From the NCBI GenBank assembly GCA_964036045.1, contig OZ038392.1:25734663-25798662 (forward strand): DNA of 64,000 bases. The letters are read 5' to 3'. The translations under genes and the position numbers were made by a program. The notes under the pieces were generated by a model. The model saw nothing but the letters and a program-made list of their open reading frames with translations. It made no database searches and was not told where the DNA came from. This DNA is from Eutreptiella sp. 'Long Island Sound 2002'. Lineage: Eukaryota; Euglenozoa; Euglenophyceae; Eutreptiales; Eutreptiaceae. Positions 30,684 to 42,800 of the stretch are shown piece after piece (positions within the stretch are counted from its first letter, which is position 1; every line of letters begins with the position of its first letter).

Positions 30684-32259
30684 CGAATGCTATGGGTACT
30701 ATCATGGCTATCATCGCTATGGATGCTACGGCTGCTACGGATGCTACGGGTGCTACGGATGCTATGGATGCTACGGGTGGTATGGGTACTATCATTGCTA
30801 TCATGGCTATGGATGCTACGCATGCTATGGGTGCTACGGATGCTACCGATGCTATGGGTGCTATGGATGCTATGGATGCTACGCGTGGTTCGGGTGCTAT
30901 CATTGCTATCATTGCTACTGATGCTACGGATGCTACGCATGCTATGGGTGCTACTGATGCTATGGGTGCTGCGGATGCTGTGGGTACTATTATTGCTATC
31001 ATTGCTACGGATGCTACGGATGCTATGGGTGCTACGGATGCTATGGGTGCTATGGATGCTACGGATGCTATGGATGCTACGGGTGGTATGGGTACTATCA
31101 TTGCTATTATTGCTATGGATGCTACGGATGCTACGGATGCTATGGGTGCTACAGATGCTATGGGTGCTATGGATGCTATGGGTGCTACGGGTGGTATGGG
31201 TACTATCATTGCTATCATTGCTACGGATGCTATGAGTGCTACGGGTGGTATGAATGCTCTGGATGCTATGGGTGCTACCGATGCTATGGGTGCTATGGAT
31301 GCTATGGGTGCTACGGGTGGTATGGGTACTATCATTGCTCTCATTGGTACGGATGCTATGGGTGCTACGGGTGGTATGGGTGCTACGGATGCTATGGGTG
31401 CTACGGGTGGTATTGGTACTATCATTGCTATCATTGCTACGGATGCTATGAGTGGTACGGGTGGTATGGGTGCTACGGATGCTATGGGTGCTACGGGTGG
31501 TATGGGTACTATCATTGCTATCATTGCTATGGATGCTACGGATGCTACGAATGCTATGGGTGCCACACATGCTATGGGTGCTACGGATACTACGGATGCT
31601 ATAGGTGCTACGGATGCTATGGATCATACGGATGGTATGGGTACTATCATTGCTATCATTGCTATGGATGCTACGGATGCTACGGATGCTATGGGTGCTA
31701 CGCATGCTATGGGTGCTCCGGACGCTATGGGTGCTATGGGTGCTATGGGTGGTATGGATGTTATGGGTGCTACGGGTTGTATGGGTACTATCATTGCTCT
31801 CATTGCTATGGATGCTATGGGTGCAACGAGTGGTATGAGTGCTACGGATTCTATGGGTGCTACGGATGCTATGGGTGCTATGGATGCTATGGGTGCTGCG
31901 GGTGGTATGGGTACTATCATTGCTATCATTGCTACGGATGCTATGGGTGCTACGGGTGGTATAGGTGCTACGGATGCTATGGGTGCTACGGGTGGTATGG
32001 GTACTATCATTGCTATCATTGCTACGGATGCCATGGGTGCTACGGGTGGTATGGGTGCTGCGGATGCAATGGGTGCTACGGGTGGTATGGGTACTATCAT
32101 TGCTATCATTGCTATGGATGCTACGGATGCTACGGATGCTATGGGTGCTACGGATGGTGCGGATGCTATTGGTGCTACGGATGCTATGGATGCTACTGGT
32201 GGTATGGGTACTATCATTGCTATCATTGCTATGGATGCTACGGATGCTACGGATGCTAT
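30684..32259. repeat. Array 1, second block, left of the TIR element
   Basis: Same 9-bp words and recurrent core as at 2333-4985. The last words before the element are GGATGCTAC GGATGCTAC GGATGCTAT. The block continues in phase at 36816, so it is one array interrupted by a 4.56-kb insertion. Confidence 0.95.
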
Positions 32260-32350
32260 CCCATGAGACCCACTGGGGGGGGGTATTTTCTTCGAACGAA
32301 CTTCAGTCTTCGAACGAAGATTCGAATCTTCGAACGAAGATTCGAATTCG
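32260..32350 (+). repeat. Left TIR with TTCGAACGAAG subterminal repeats
   Basis: CCCATGAGACCCAC, a G9 run, TATTTTCTTCGAACGAA, then repeated TTCGAACGAAGATTCGAA. The repeated palindromic motif suggests transposase-binding sites. Confidence 0.8.
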
Positions 32351-32469
32351 GGGATTGTATTTGCTTTAATCGCAATTCAATTAAATCCAATCGAATCCAA
32401 GCTGCTGGGGAGAATTGCTGCAAAAGCGCAGCGACAGCAGCGCGCGCACCAGATTGACAGGCGATTGAC

Positions 32470-32532
32470 GCAGATTTGTGCCAGAAAGACGCAGATTTGT
32501 GCCAGAAAGACGCAGATTTGTGCCAGAAAGAA
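32470..32532 (+). repeat. Three 21-bp tandem repeats upstream of the transposase gene
   Basis: GCAGATTTGTGCCAGAAAGA occurs at 32470, 32491 and 32512 with a 21-bp period, about 60-120 bp before the ATG at 32592. It lies in the likely promoter or 5' leader. Confidence 0.85.
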
Positions 32533-33293
32533 GGGTTTTTGGTTTTTTCAATTGATTTGTTGTATTTTTTAAGGGTGTCACTGTTTGACCAATGGTGCAA
32601 CTTGGAATTACGCTCAAGAACGCGGTGGGCACGACGAATGCTTATAGCCAGGACGTTGAGGACGCGCTTGTGCAATTTTTCTCCTCCTCCGGCCTGGGAC
32701 GCCAGCTTTTACATTCAATCTACACACGAGTCAACCCAGGCGCTGACAAGCAGAGATTCAATCAACTTCTACGGTGGCACAGCGATGCTCAATGCTCGCC
32801 TGAAGAAGCAGTCGCTTTGCTTCTCGATTTGGGAATCCCTAGACGCCGCCTTCGGGTTCTATCGCGCTTTATTTCCAAGCGTGCGGACGTATGGTACAAA
32901 CAGACTGGCCTAAGGTTTGGGAAACCAATGCCAGGCCGCCGGAGTGTCAAATTGGCTTGGAAAAGGATGAAGGAGCCCCTGATCCTTGTTGGCAACATCG
33001 ACAAGAAAAATGGCATCCGAAATGTCTCCTGGCCGTCTGATCACTGGACCAACTACGCTTTCACACAGCCTTGCCTCTATGAAACTCTACAGCCCAGCAA
33101 AGATGGGTTGGTTTTCATTGTGAGTGGCGATGGTTATCCTATAGCGGGTGTAAGCTGGACTCATCTTACCATGCGCATCCGAAATCATGAGCATCTAGCC
33201 CGCAATGCAGCACACATTTGGGCTTTAGAGCTGGCATACTGTGGTGACTCCAATCTAAAGGATTTGCGCCGGGTCTGGAAAAAGAAACTGAGG

Positions 33294-33411
33294 GTGTGTT
33301 ATTTCTTCGAATATTGCCTTCGTTTGAACCTTCGACCGTTCGAACGAAGCTTTTCCTTCGAACGAACGTGTTTTTCCAACAAAATTTTGATTCCGCTTTG
33401 CACGCTACTAG
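33294..33411 (+). other. Predicted intron 1, TTCGAA-rich (118 bp)
   Basis: The donor is GTGTGTTATTTCTTCG after codon AGG; the acceptor is GCACGCTACTAG. The interior contains TTCGAACGAAG and TTCGAACGAACG. The acceptor is the least certain end. Confidence 0.5.
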
Positions 33412-34239
33412 GTCCTGCAGCGTTGTGAAGGGCGCACGCTGTGCGGCAAGTGTTAGGCTGGGCGGAGATTTACCGTTTTTGAAGAAGTCTTTGGGACTTA
33501 CTGAGCATTGGTATATACCGTCAGTTCACAACTTGGGCCTTTGGAACCCTCTCAAGAGGCGGTACCTGGGCTGTCACCGGCGCAGAACGCGCACCGGTGA
33601 TGCGTCCCGACTTGGCGATAACATGCTGAAGATTGCTCTGTGTGGTTGGCAGCTAGGTGGAACTTGTAGACCTGATGGACAAGAAAGGAAGCGTTTTTTT
33701 TATATGGGATGGTATTGCTCATGTTTTGGGGTTGGCCGACGGGCACTTGGGTAACCAGGCTGTCATGAGGTTGCGAACGTGATGCAACGGCTCTATCACA
33801 CCTATCAGCGCATCGACATTGACCTCCCAGCGGACTGTCGGGAGGCGGCCTGGGAATTTCGCGCACACTGTTTGCCCCATACCCGTTCTCATTATCTGAT
33901 AATCTTGGAGTTCGATGTGCCCAGAGTCCTAGAGGCGATAGCACCGTACGGGCTTGGGATGTACTGCCAGGACTTGGCTGAAACCACGAATGCCAAGCTA
34001 AAGGATTCCTACCTGCGGTTCACAAACAGATCAGGCAGCACCACAGATGACTACCAGCTCTCTGCTCTACTACAAACCATGGAGCATGCCTTCATGTACA
34101 CGCACTCCCGTATTGTAGCTCACGGTACAACGCGCCCGATCTCTTGCCCGAACGCTGCATTGTTCGAATCTTTAATAGTCGATGCCGCTCAATGGTGCTG
34201 ACAAAGGAAGACAAGGCCAATGTCGCAAGACTGGTGGCG

Positions 34240-34407
34240 GTATGTGTTATTCTCCAAGCCCTGCAGGCATGCGTTGTAGTCCTTCGAATTTAGTCTTCGC
34301 TCGAATCTTCGAATCCTCGAACGAACTCTCGTTCGAAGATTTTTCTTCGTTCGAATATTCGAATCTTCGTTCGAAGTTATTTTTCGAATCTTTCGCGCTG
34401 TGCTCAG
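34240..34407 (+). other. Predicted intron 2, TTCGAA-rich (168 bp)
   Basis: The donor is GTATGTGTTATTCTCC and the acceptor CGCTGTGCTCAG. Both sides are phase 0: KANVARLVA on the left joins ELLQAHPTS on the right. The interior is largely TTCGAA, CGAACGAA and TTCGTTCGAA units. Confidence 0.65.
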
Positions 34408-35293
34408 GAGTTGCTTCAGGCGCACCCAACTTCTGCCCCAGTGTCACGATCATCGCCAGGAACACCTTCTCAGAGTAGTACAAAACCCGCTCAGCAACCA
34501 GCGCCGCAGCGTTCAGCGGATTTGGAGCCGTCACCATCCCCTTCTCGCCGTTTGGATGACCCGCTAGATTTTGGATCCAATGATTCAGAAGAATATGATC
34601 CGACTTACGTGGTGGTGGACGAAGTGTTCCATGTCAGCGCCGAGTTCGACAATTGTTGCCAGGTCATCGTAGAATCCGGAGTCACCCGCCCCTACCTTGA
34701 CCTCATTCTAGGGAAATCCGTACGCAATCCGCATACGCCCATTTTCGGGGACCCGAAATACGCTTGGCTTACGTCACTGTCAACCTATGGGCGCTGTTTC
34801 GGAAAGTGTTTATCAGCCGACTGCAAAGATGTGGCTGTGGAGAGGGACTTGCCTTGTGCACTGGTTGCCCGCACCTTCCCTTTCGCAGTCCCGAAAAAAA
34901 AAGGCACCCCAACCCCGATTATACGTCTGCTTGCGCTTGTTTGGCACGCCTACGGCGCCGTGGAGAGCTGGCGTGAAGACCGTACCGTGATGCTCAGATT
35001 CCCCTCCTCAGAGCCCCCAGGGTGGGGCAAATGTACATCAACGGGCAGCTTGAAAGGCGTCAAGGTCACCGCTCAGGCGCGGGATGATGGTGAGGCAGCC
35101 CAGTCGGACGAAGGAGCGCAGCAAGCCGAGGGAGTACAACAAGTGCAAAGCACAACACCGTCGAAGTGGCAGACGGTGCTCCAGGCAGCAGTCGCAGCAG
35201 GAGTGCAGCATGGCTACATGGGAGGGGACATTCGTGAATGGGAGATACCGCATTTACCTTGTAGCTGAGCGCTTTTGTCCATGCATGCATCCT

Positions 35294-35407
35294 GTATGTT
35301 ATTCTTCGAAAACCATTCTTCGTTCGAAGAAAAAAACGTTCGTTGGAACATTCGAATCTTCGAACGAAGATTGTATTCGAAGTCTATTACCGCTCCACTG
35401 CCCACAG
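35294..35407 (+). other. Predicted intron 3, TTCGAA-rich (114 bp)
   Basis: The donor is GTATGTTATTCTTCG and the acceptor CCACTGCCCACAG. The interior carries CTTCGTTCGAAG and CTTCGAACGAAG. Its length is a multiple of three and it happens to be stop-free in the flanking frame, so a naive gene call would read through it. Confidence 0.65.
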
Positions 35408-36442
35408 GTTGCAGCAACGCAAACCAGCGCCGTTGGCGTCAGGTGGAAGCTTCAGCTACCAAGTCGTGGAATTCAGACGACCGTGACTGCGGGCAGCCTG
35501 CTCAACGACCTCCCAACGAAGCCTGCGAGAGCACTGACGGTACTCGGAGCACTCAAAAACCATGAAGAAGGTCGCAGAAAGGTGAAGTCGATGCGAACGT
35601 GGGTCAACCTGAGCCAGGGTGGTTCCACGTTGCATTCCCCTGAGGCAACCGAAAAAAAAGCGTCGAGGACCAGTGCTGGTGTGCGGGGCAAAGATCCACA
35701 ACCCGTTGTGTCCGGACGACGGGCAAAGAACCTTGCCGAGATTCTCTCGTCTTACAAGAATACAAAGAAGCCGAAGAAGAGACCGCGAGCGAAGCCAGCG
35801 GCTAAGCAACCTCCGAAGAAAAAGGCAAAGGTGCTGCCGTGTGAGAGTTCGGAGAGTGAGGAGTTCGAAGAGACTGAAGAAGATGAGGAGGAGGAGCCGC
35901 CTTCCGGAGATGAGGAGGAGAAGCTGCCTTCCGTAGATGATGACGATGAAGACGAAACTCAGAAGACAGAGATTCCAGACCGAGGGGCACTGCCGTGGGC
36001 ATGGCTTCCCCTCCAACAAGAGGACCAGTGGGGTGCGTGGAGAGGAGTGCCGATTTCGAAGTGGCGCCCCTGGCGAACGGAGATACCCAGAGACATCATG
36101 CAGCAGAAGACCAAACTGGGCCGTGCCGGTACAATCTATTGGGTCCCTGCAGACTACAGGTCTGCCGTGTGGCATTCCGTGGGAGAGTATTGTGTTGCGG
36201 CCCGAAGCTACGCAACGGAGGACGAGTGCAAGAACGCGGCGGCAGTGGCGTCGCCAACCGTTGGCGTGCCAGCTCCAAGCGCCAGGAAGAAGAAAGTGAA
36301 GGCAAAGAGGCCAAAGAAGAAGAGGAAGACGCCAACGAAGAGTGGTGGCAAGCCGGAAGAAGAAGATGCCGGAGAGGGAGACAAAGAGGATACAGAAAAG
36401 AAAGACGAGGTTGCAGTACAAGTGTCAGGCAGTGAGTCGTGA
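35408..36442 (+). CDS. Element protein, exon 4: Lys-rich and acidic C-terminal part
   Basis: This exon is a clean frame of 344 codons ending in TGA. In order it holds a mixed N-terminal part, basic clusters (KKPKKRPRAKPAAKQPPKKK, typical of nuclear localisation signals), a long Glu/Asp tract at about 35850-35960, a Trp-rich folded-looking segment (WAWLPLQQEDQWGAWRG to YWVPADYRSAVWHSVGEY), a second basic cluster (KKKVKAKRPKKKRKTP) and an acidic tail. The basic-acidic layout suggests a nuclear chromatin- or DNA-binding role, which is inference. It may be the C-terminus of the transposase or a separate protein, since joining it to exon 3 requires a frame change. Confidence 0.6.
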   Translation, partial: VAATQTSAVGVRWKLQLPSRGIQTTVTAGSLLNDLPTKPARALTVLGALKNHEEGRRKVKSMRTWVNLSQGGSTLHSPEATEKKASRTSAGVRGKDPQPVVSGRRAKNLAEILSSYKNTKKPKKRPRAKPAAKQPPKKKAKVLPCESSESEEFEETEEDEEEEPPSGDEEEKLPSVDDDDEDETQKTEIPDRGALPWAWLPLQQEDQWGAWRGVPISKWRPWRTEIPRDIMQQKTKLGRAGTIYWVPADYRSAVWHSVGEYCVAARSYATEDECKNAAAVASPTVGVPAPSARKKKVKAKRPKKKRKTPTKSGGKPEEEDAGEGDKEDTEKKDEVAVQVSGSES

Positions 36443-36505
36443 GCCAGGACTGAGAAAGCTACATTGGACAGGGACACTGGTGGTTGTGCGGTTCTGTTGT
36501 TGCCT

Positions 36506-36615
36506 GTATGTGCATTTGTAAACGCCGCGTCTTTTTCTTCGAAAAATATCTTCGTTTGAACATTCGAAGGTTCGTTCGAAGAAAAGTCCACCACATTTTG
36601 AAAACACCTTTTCAG
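36506..36615 (+). other. Possible intron 4 in the 3' untranslated region (110 bp)
   Basis: The donor is GTATGTGCATTTG and the acceptor ACACCTTTTCAG. The interior again contains TTCGTTTGAACATTCGAAGG and TTCGTTCGAAG. It lies after the stop at 36442, so phase offers no test. Confidence 0.35.
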
Positions 36616-36734
36616 GGCATTTAGGTGGTTGCAGGCTGAATGCCAAGAACCAAACCCTCAAAAATACCTGTGTTGAGCATTTAATCACAATGTTTGCAGC
36701 AAAACGGCCACCCCAAAGGCGTTCCAACAGTTCA

Positions 36735-36815
36735 AAAATTTTCTTCGTTCGAAGAAATAATCTTCGTTCGAAGGTTTCGTTCGAAGAGAATACCCCCAGC
36801 GGTGGGTCTCATGGG
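36735..36815 (-). repeat. Right TIR with TTCGAACGAAG subterminal repeats
   Basis: Reverse-complemented it reads CCCATGAGACCCACCG, CTGGGGGTATTCTCTTCG, then three TTCGAACGAA units, matching the left end with small differences. Confidence 0.8.
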
Positions 36816-39800
36816 ATGGGTGCTACGGATGCTACGGATGCTACGGGTGGTATGGGTACTATCATTGCTATTTTTGCTATGGGTGCTACGGATGCTATGG
36901 GTGCTATGGATGCTATGGGTGGTATGGGTACTATTATTGCTATCATTGCTACGGATGCTACGGATGCTATGGGTGCTACTCATGCTATGGATGCTACGGG
37001 TGGTATGGGTACTATCATTGCTATCATTGCTGTGGATGCTACGAATGCTACGGATGCTATGGGTGCTACGGATGCTATGGGTGCTATGGATGCTACGGAT
37101 GCTATGGATGCTACAGATGGTATGGGTACTATCATTGCTATCATTGCTATGGATGCTACGGATGCTACGGATGCTATGGGTGCTACGCATGCTATCGGCG
37201 CTATGGATGCTACCGATGCTATGGGTGCTATGGATGCTATGGATGCTACGCGTGGTACGGGTACTATCATTGCTATCATTGCTATGGATGCTATGGATGC
37301 TACGGATACTATGGGTACTACACATGCTATGGGTGCTATGGATGCTATTGGTGCTACGGATGCTGTAGGTACTATTATTGCTATCATTGCTACAGATGCT
37401 ACGGATGCTATGGGTGCTACGGATGCTATGGGTGCTATGGATGCTACGGATGCTATGGATGCTACGGGTGGTATGGGTACTATCATTGCTATTATTGCTA
37501 TGGATGCTACGGATGCTACGGATGCTATGGGTGCTACGGATGCTATGGGTGCTATGGATGCTATGGATGCTACTGTTGGTATGGGTACTATCATTGCTAT
37601 CATTGCTACGGATGCTATGGGTGCTACAGGTGGTATGGATGCTCTGGATGCTATGGGTGCTACGGATGCTATGGGTGCTATCAATGCTATGGGTGCTACG
37701 GGTGGTATGGGTACTATCATTGCTATCATTGGTACGGATGGTATGGGTGCTACGGGTGGTATGGGTGCTACGGATGCTATGGGTGCTACGGGTGGTATTG
37801 GTACTATCATTGCTATCATTGCTACGGATGCTATGAGTGCTACGGGTGGTATGGGTGCTACGGATGCTACGGGTGCTACGGGTGGTATGGGTACTATCAT
37901 TGCTATCATTGCTATGGATGCTACGGATGCTACGGATGCTATGGGTGCTACACATGCTATGGGTGCTACGGATGCTACGGATGCTATGGGTGCTAAGGAT
38001 GCTATGGATCATACGGGTGGTATGGGTACTATCATTGCTATCATTGCTATGGATGCTACGGATGCTACGGATGCTATGGGTGCTACGCATGCTCTGGGTG
38101 CTACGGACGCTATGCGTGCTATGGGTGCTATGGGTGGTATGAATGGTTTTGGTGCTACGGGTTGTATGGGTACTATCATTGCTATCATTGCTACGGATGC
38201 TATGGGTCCTACGGGTGGTATGGGTGCTACGGATGCTATGGGTGCTACGGATGCTATGGGTGCTATGGATGCTATTGGTGCTACGGGTGGTATGGGTACT
38301 ATCATTGCTATCATTGCTACGGATGCTATGGGTGCTACGGGTGGTATGGGTGCTGCGGATGCTATGGGTGCTACAGGTGGTATGGGTACTATCATTGCTA
38401 TCATTGCTATGGATGCTACGGATGCTACAGATGCTATGGGTGCTACGCATGCTATGGGTGCTACGGATGCTACGGATGCTATAGGTGCTACGGATGCTAT
38501 GGATGCTACGGGTGGTATGGGTACTATCATTGCTATCATTGCTATGGATGCTACGGATGCTACGGATGCTATGGGTGCTACGCATGCTATGTGTGCTATG
38601 GATGCTACAGATGCTATGGATGCTACGGGTGGTATGGGTACTATCATTGCTATCATTGGTACCGATGCTATGGGTGCTACGGGTGGTATGGGTGCTACGG
38701 ATGCTATGGGTGCTACGCGTGGTATTGGTACTATCATTGCTATCATTGCTACGGATGCTATGAGTGCTACGGGTGGTATGGCTGCTGCGGATGCTATGGG
38801 TGCTACGGGTGGTATGGGTACTATCATTGCTATCATTGCTATGGATGCTACGGATGCTACGGATGCTATGGGTGCTACGCATGCTATGGGTGCTACGGAT
38901 GCTACGGATGCTATGGGTGCTAAGGATGCTATGGATCATACGGGTGGTATGGGTACTATCATTGCTCTCATTGCTATGGATGCTACGGGTGCTACGGACG
39001 CTATGGGTGCTATGGGTGCTATGGGTGGTATGGATGGTTTTGGTGCTACGGGTTGTATGGGTACTATCATTGCTATCATTGCTACTGATGCTATGGGTCC
39101 TACGGGTGGTATGGGTGCTACGGATGCTATGGGTGCTACGGATGCTATGGGTGCTATGGATGCTCTGGGTGCTACGGGTGGTATGGGTACTATCATTGCT
39201 ATCATTGCTACGGATGCTATGGGTGCTACGGGTGGTATGGGTGCTGCGGATGCTATGGGTGCTACGGGTGGTATGGGTACTATCATTGCTATCATTGCTA
39301 TGGATGCTACGGATGCTACGGATGCTATGGGTGCTACGCATGCTATGGGTGCTACGGATGCTATGGGTGCTACGGATGCTATGGGTGGTACGGGTACTAT
39401 CATTGCTATCATTGCTACGGATGCAACGGATGCTACGCATGCTATGGGTGCTACACATGCTATGCGTGCTGCGGATGCTACGGATGCTATGGGTGCTACG
39501 AATGCTATGGATGCTACAGGTGGTATGGGTACTATCATTGCCATCATTGCTATGGATGCTACGGATGCTACGGATGCTACGGGTGGTATGGGTACTATCA
39601 TTGCTATCATTGCTATGGATGCTACGGATGCTACGGATGCTATGGGTGCTACGCATGCTATGGGTGCTATGGATGCTACAGATGCTATGGGTGCTACGGG
39701 TGGTATGGGTACTATCATTGCTATCATTGCTATGGATGCTACGGATGCTACGGATGCTATGGGTGCTACGCATGCTATGGGTGCTATGGGTGCTACGCAT

Positions 39801-42800
39801 GCTATGGTTGCTACGGGTGGTATGGGTACTATCATTGCTATCATTGCTATGGATGCAACACATGCTACGCATGCTATGGGTGCTACGCATGCAATGCGTG
39901 CTGCGGATGCTACGGATGCTATGGGTGCTACGAATGCCATGGATGCTACGGGTGGTATGGGTACTATCATTGCCATCATTGCTATGGATGCTACGGATGC
40001 TACGGATGCTATGGGTGCTACGGATGCTATGGGTGCTACAGATGCTATGGGTGCTACGGGTGGTATGGGTACTATCATTGCTATCATTGCTACGGATGCT
40101 CTGGGTGCTACGGGTGGTATGTGTGCCACGGATGCTGTGGGTGCTACGGTTGGTATGGGTACTATCATTGCTATCATTGCTATGGATGCTACGGATGCTA
40201 CGGATGCTATGGGTGCTACGCACGCTATGGGTGCTATGGATGCTACGGATGCTATGGGTGCTACGGATGCTATGGAGGCTACGGGTGGTATGGGTACTAT
40301 CATTGCTATCATTGCCATGGATGCTACGGATGCTACAGATGCTATGGGTGCTACGCATGGTATGGGTGCTACGGATGCTCTGGGTGCTATGGATGCTATG
40401 GGTGGTATGGGTACTATCATTGCTATCATTGCTATGGATGCTACGGATGCTATGGGTGCTACGCATGCTATGGATGCTACGGGTGGTATGGGTACTATCA
40501 TTGCTATCATTGCTATGGATGCTATGGATGCTACAGATGCTATGGGTGCTACGGATGCTATGGGTGCTATGGATGCTACGGATGCTATGGATGCTACAGG
40601 TGGTATGGGTACTATCATTGCTATCATTGCTATGGATGCTACCGATGCTACGGATGCTATGGGTGCTACGCGTGCTATCGGTGCTACGGATGCTATGGGT
40701 GCTACCGATGCTATGGGTGGTATGGGTACTATCATTGCTATCATTGCTACGGATGCTAGGGATGCTATGGGTGCTACGCATGCTAGGGATGCTACGGGTG
40801 GTATGGGTACTATCATTGCTATCATTGCTATGGATCCTACGGATGCTACGGATGCTATTGGTGCTACACATGCTATGGGTGCTACCGATGCTACTGGTGG
40901 TATGGGTACTATCATTGCTATCAATTCCACGGATGCTACGGATGCTATGGGTGCTACGCATGCTATGGATCCCACGGGTGGTATGGGTATTATCATTTCT
41001 ATCATTGCTATGGATGCTACGGATGCCACGGATGCTATGGCCGCTGCGGATGCTATGGGTGCTACGGACGCTATGGGTGCTATGGGTGCTATGGGTGGTA
41101 TGGATGTTATGGGTGCTACGGGCTGTATGGGTACTATCATTGCTATCATTGCTACGGATGCTATGGGTGCTACGGGTGGTATGGGTGCTACGGATGCTAT
41201 GGGTGCTACGGATGCTACGGGTGCTATGGATGCTATGGGTGCTACGGGTGGTATGGGTACTATCGTTGCTATCATTGCTACGGATGCTATGGGTGCTACG
41301 GGTGGTATGGGTGCTACGGATGCTATGGGTGCTACGGGTGGTATGGGTACTATCATTGCTATCATTGCTACGGATGCTATGGGTGCTACGGGTGGTATGG
41401 GTGCTGCGGATGCCTTGGGGGCTACGGGTGGTATGGGTACTATCATTGCTATCATTGCTATGGATGCTACGGATGCTACGGATGCTATGGGTGCTACGCA
41501 TGCTATGGGTGCTACGGATGCTACGGATGCTATGGGTGCTACGGATGCTATGGATGCTACGGGTGGTATGGGTACTATCATTGTATCATTGCTATGGATG
41601 CTACGAATGCTACGGATGCTATGGGTGCTACGCATGCTATGGGTGCTACGGATGCTATGGGTGCTATGGATGCTATGGGTGGTATGGGTACTATCATTGC
41701 TATCATTGCTACGGATGCTACGGTTGCTATGGGTGCTACGCATGCTATGGATGCTACGGGTGGTATGGGTACTATCATTGGTATCATTGCTATGGATGCT
41801 ACGGATGCTACGGATGCTATGGGCGCTACGCATGCTATGCGTGCTACGGATGCTACGGATGCTATGGGTGCTACGGATGCTATGGATGCTACGGGTGGTA
41901 TGGGTACTATCATTGCCATCATTGCTATGGATGCTATGGGTGCTACGGATGCTATGGGTGCTACGGATGCTATGGGTGCTACGCATGCTACGGATGCTAT
42001 GGATGCTATGGGTGGTATGGGTACTATCATTGCTATCATTGCTACAGATGCTACGGATGCTATGGGTGCTACGCATGCTATGGATGCTACGGTTGGTATG
42101 GGTACTATCATTGCTATCATTGCTATGGATGCTACGGATGCTACAGATGCTATGGGTGCTACGGATGCTACGGGTGCTTTTGATGCTATGGGTGCTACGG
42201 GTGGTATGGGTACTATCATTGCTATCATTGCTACAGATGCTATGGGTGCTACAGGTGGTATGGGTGCTACGGATGCTATAGGTGTTACGGGTGGTATGGG
42301 TACTATCATTGTCATCATTGCTATGGATGCTACGGATGCTACGAATGCTATGGGTGCTACGCACGCTATGGGTGCTACGGATGCTACGGATGCTATGGAT
42401 GCTACAGGTGGTATGGGTACTATCAATGCTATCATTGCCATGGATGCTACGGGTGCTACAGATGCTATGGGTGCTATCATTGCTATCATTGCTACGGATG
42501 CTATGGATGCTATGGGTGCTACGCATGCTATGGATGCTACGGGTGGTATGGGTACTATCATTGCTATCATTGCTATGGATGCTACGGATGCTAATGATGC
42601 TATGGGTGCTACGGATGCTATGGGTGCTATGGATGCTACGAATGCTATGGATGCTACAGGTGGTATGGGTACTATCATTGCTATCATTGCCATGGATGCT
42701 ACGGATGCTACAGATGCTATGGGTGCTACGCATGCTATCGGTGCTACGGATGCTATGGGTTCTACGGATGCTATAGGTGGTATGGGTACCATCATTGCTA

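Larger units (their letters stand above)
32592..35293 (+). pseudogene. Transposase-like protein (DDE/RNase H-like pattern), exons 1-3
   Basis: Exon 1 (32592-33293) is 234 codons, starting ATGGTGCAACTTGG. It contains FIVSGDGYPIAGVSW with an Asp at about residue 180. After intron 1 comes LGGDLPFLKKSLGL, and further on YGLGMYCQDLAETTNAKLKD. A GDG Asp, a GGD-x-x-FL Asp with a following Gly-Leu, and a late Glu in an E-x-x-N helix match my recollection of DDE-like transposase-related proteins in other eukaryotes; assignment is by pattern only. Exon 2 spans about 33412-34239. It needs frame changes near 33455, 33655, 33770 and 34165 to read through. Exon 3 (34408-35293) begins ELLQAHPTSAPVSRSS in phase with exon 2 and is Ser/Pro/Gln-rich. 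A further frame change near 35200 links it to exon 4. The gene is either decayed or affected by indel errors. Confidence 0.5.
32260..36815. mobile_element. 4.56-kb TIR DNA transposon inserted in array 1
   Basis: The left end CCCATGAGACCCAC (32260-32273) is the reverse complement of the right end GTGGGTCTCATGGG (36802-36815). Both continue inward through a G-rich run, GGTATTNTCTTCGAACGAA, and multiple TTCGAACGAAG units. AT flanks both sides; removing the element and one AT rejoins GGATGCTAT and GGGTGCTAC exactly in the 9-bp register. This indicates a cut-and-paste type insertion with a 2-bp AT duplication. It carries one multi-exon gene with a transposase-like protein (32592-36442). Several frame changes in that gene suggest this copy is decayed or that the assembly has indel errors. 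The superfamily is not assigned. Confidence 0.8.
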
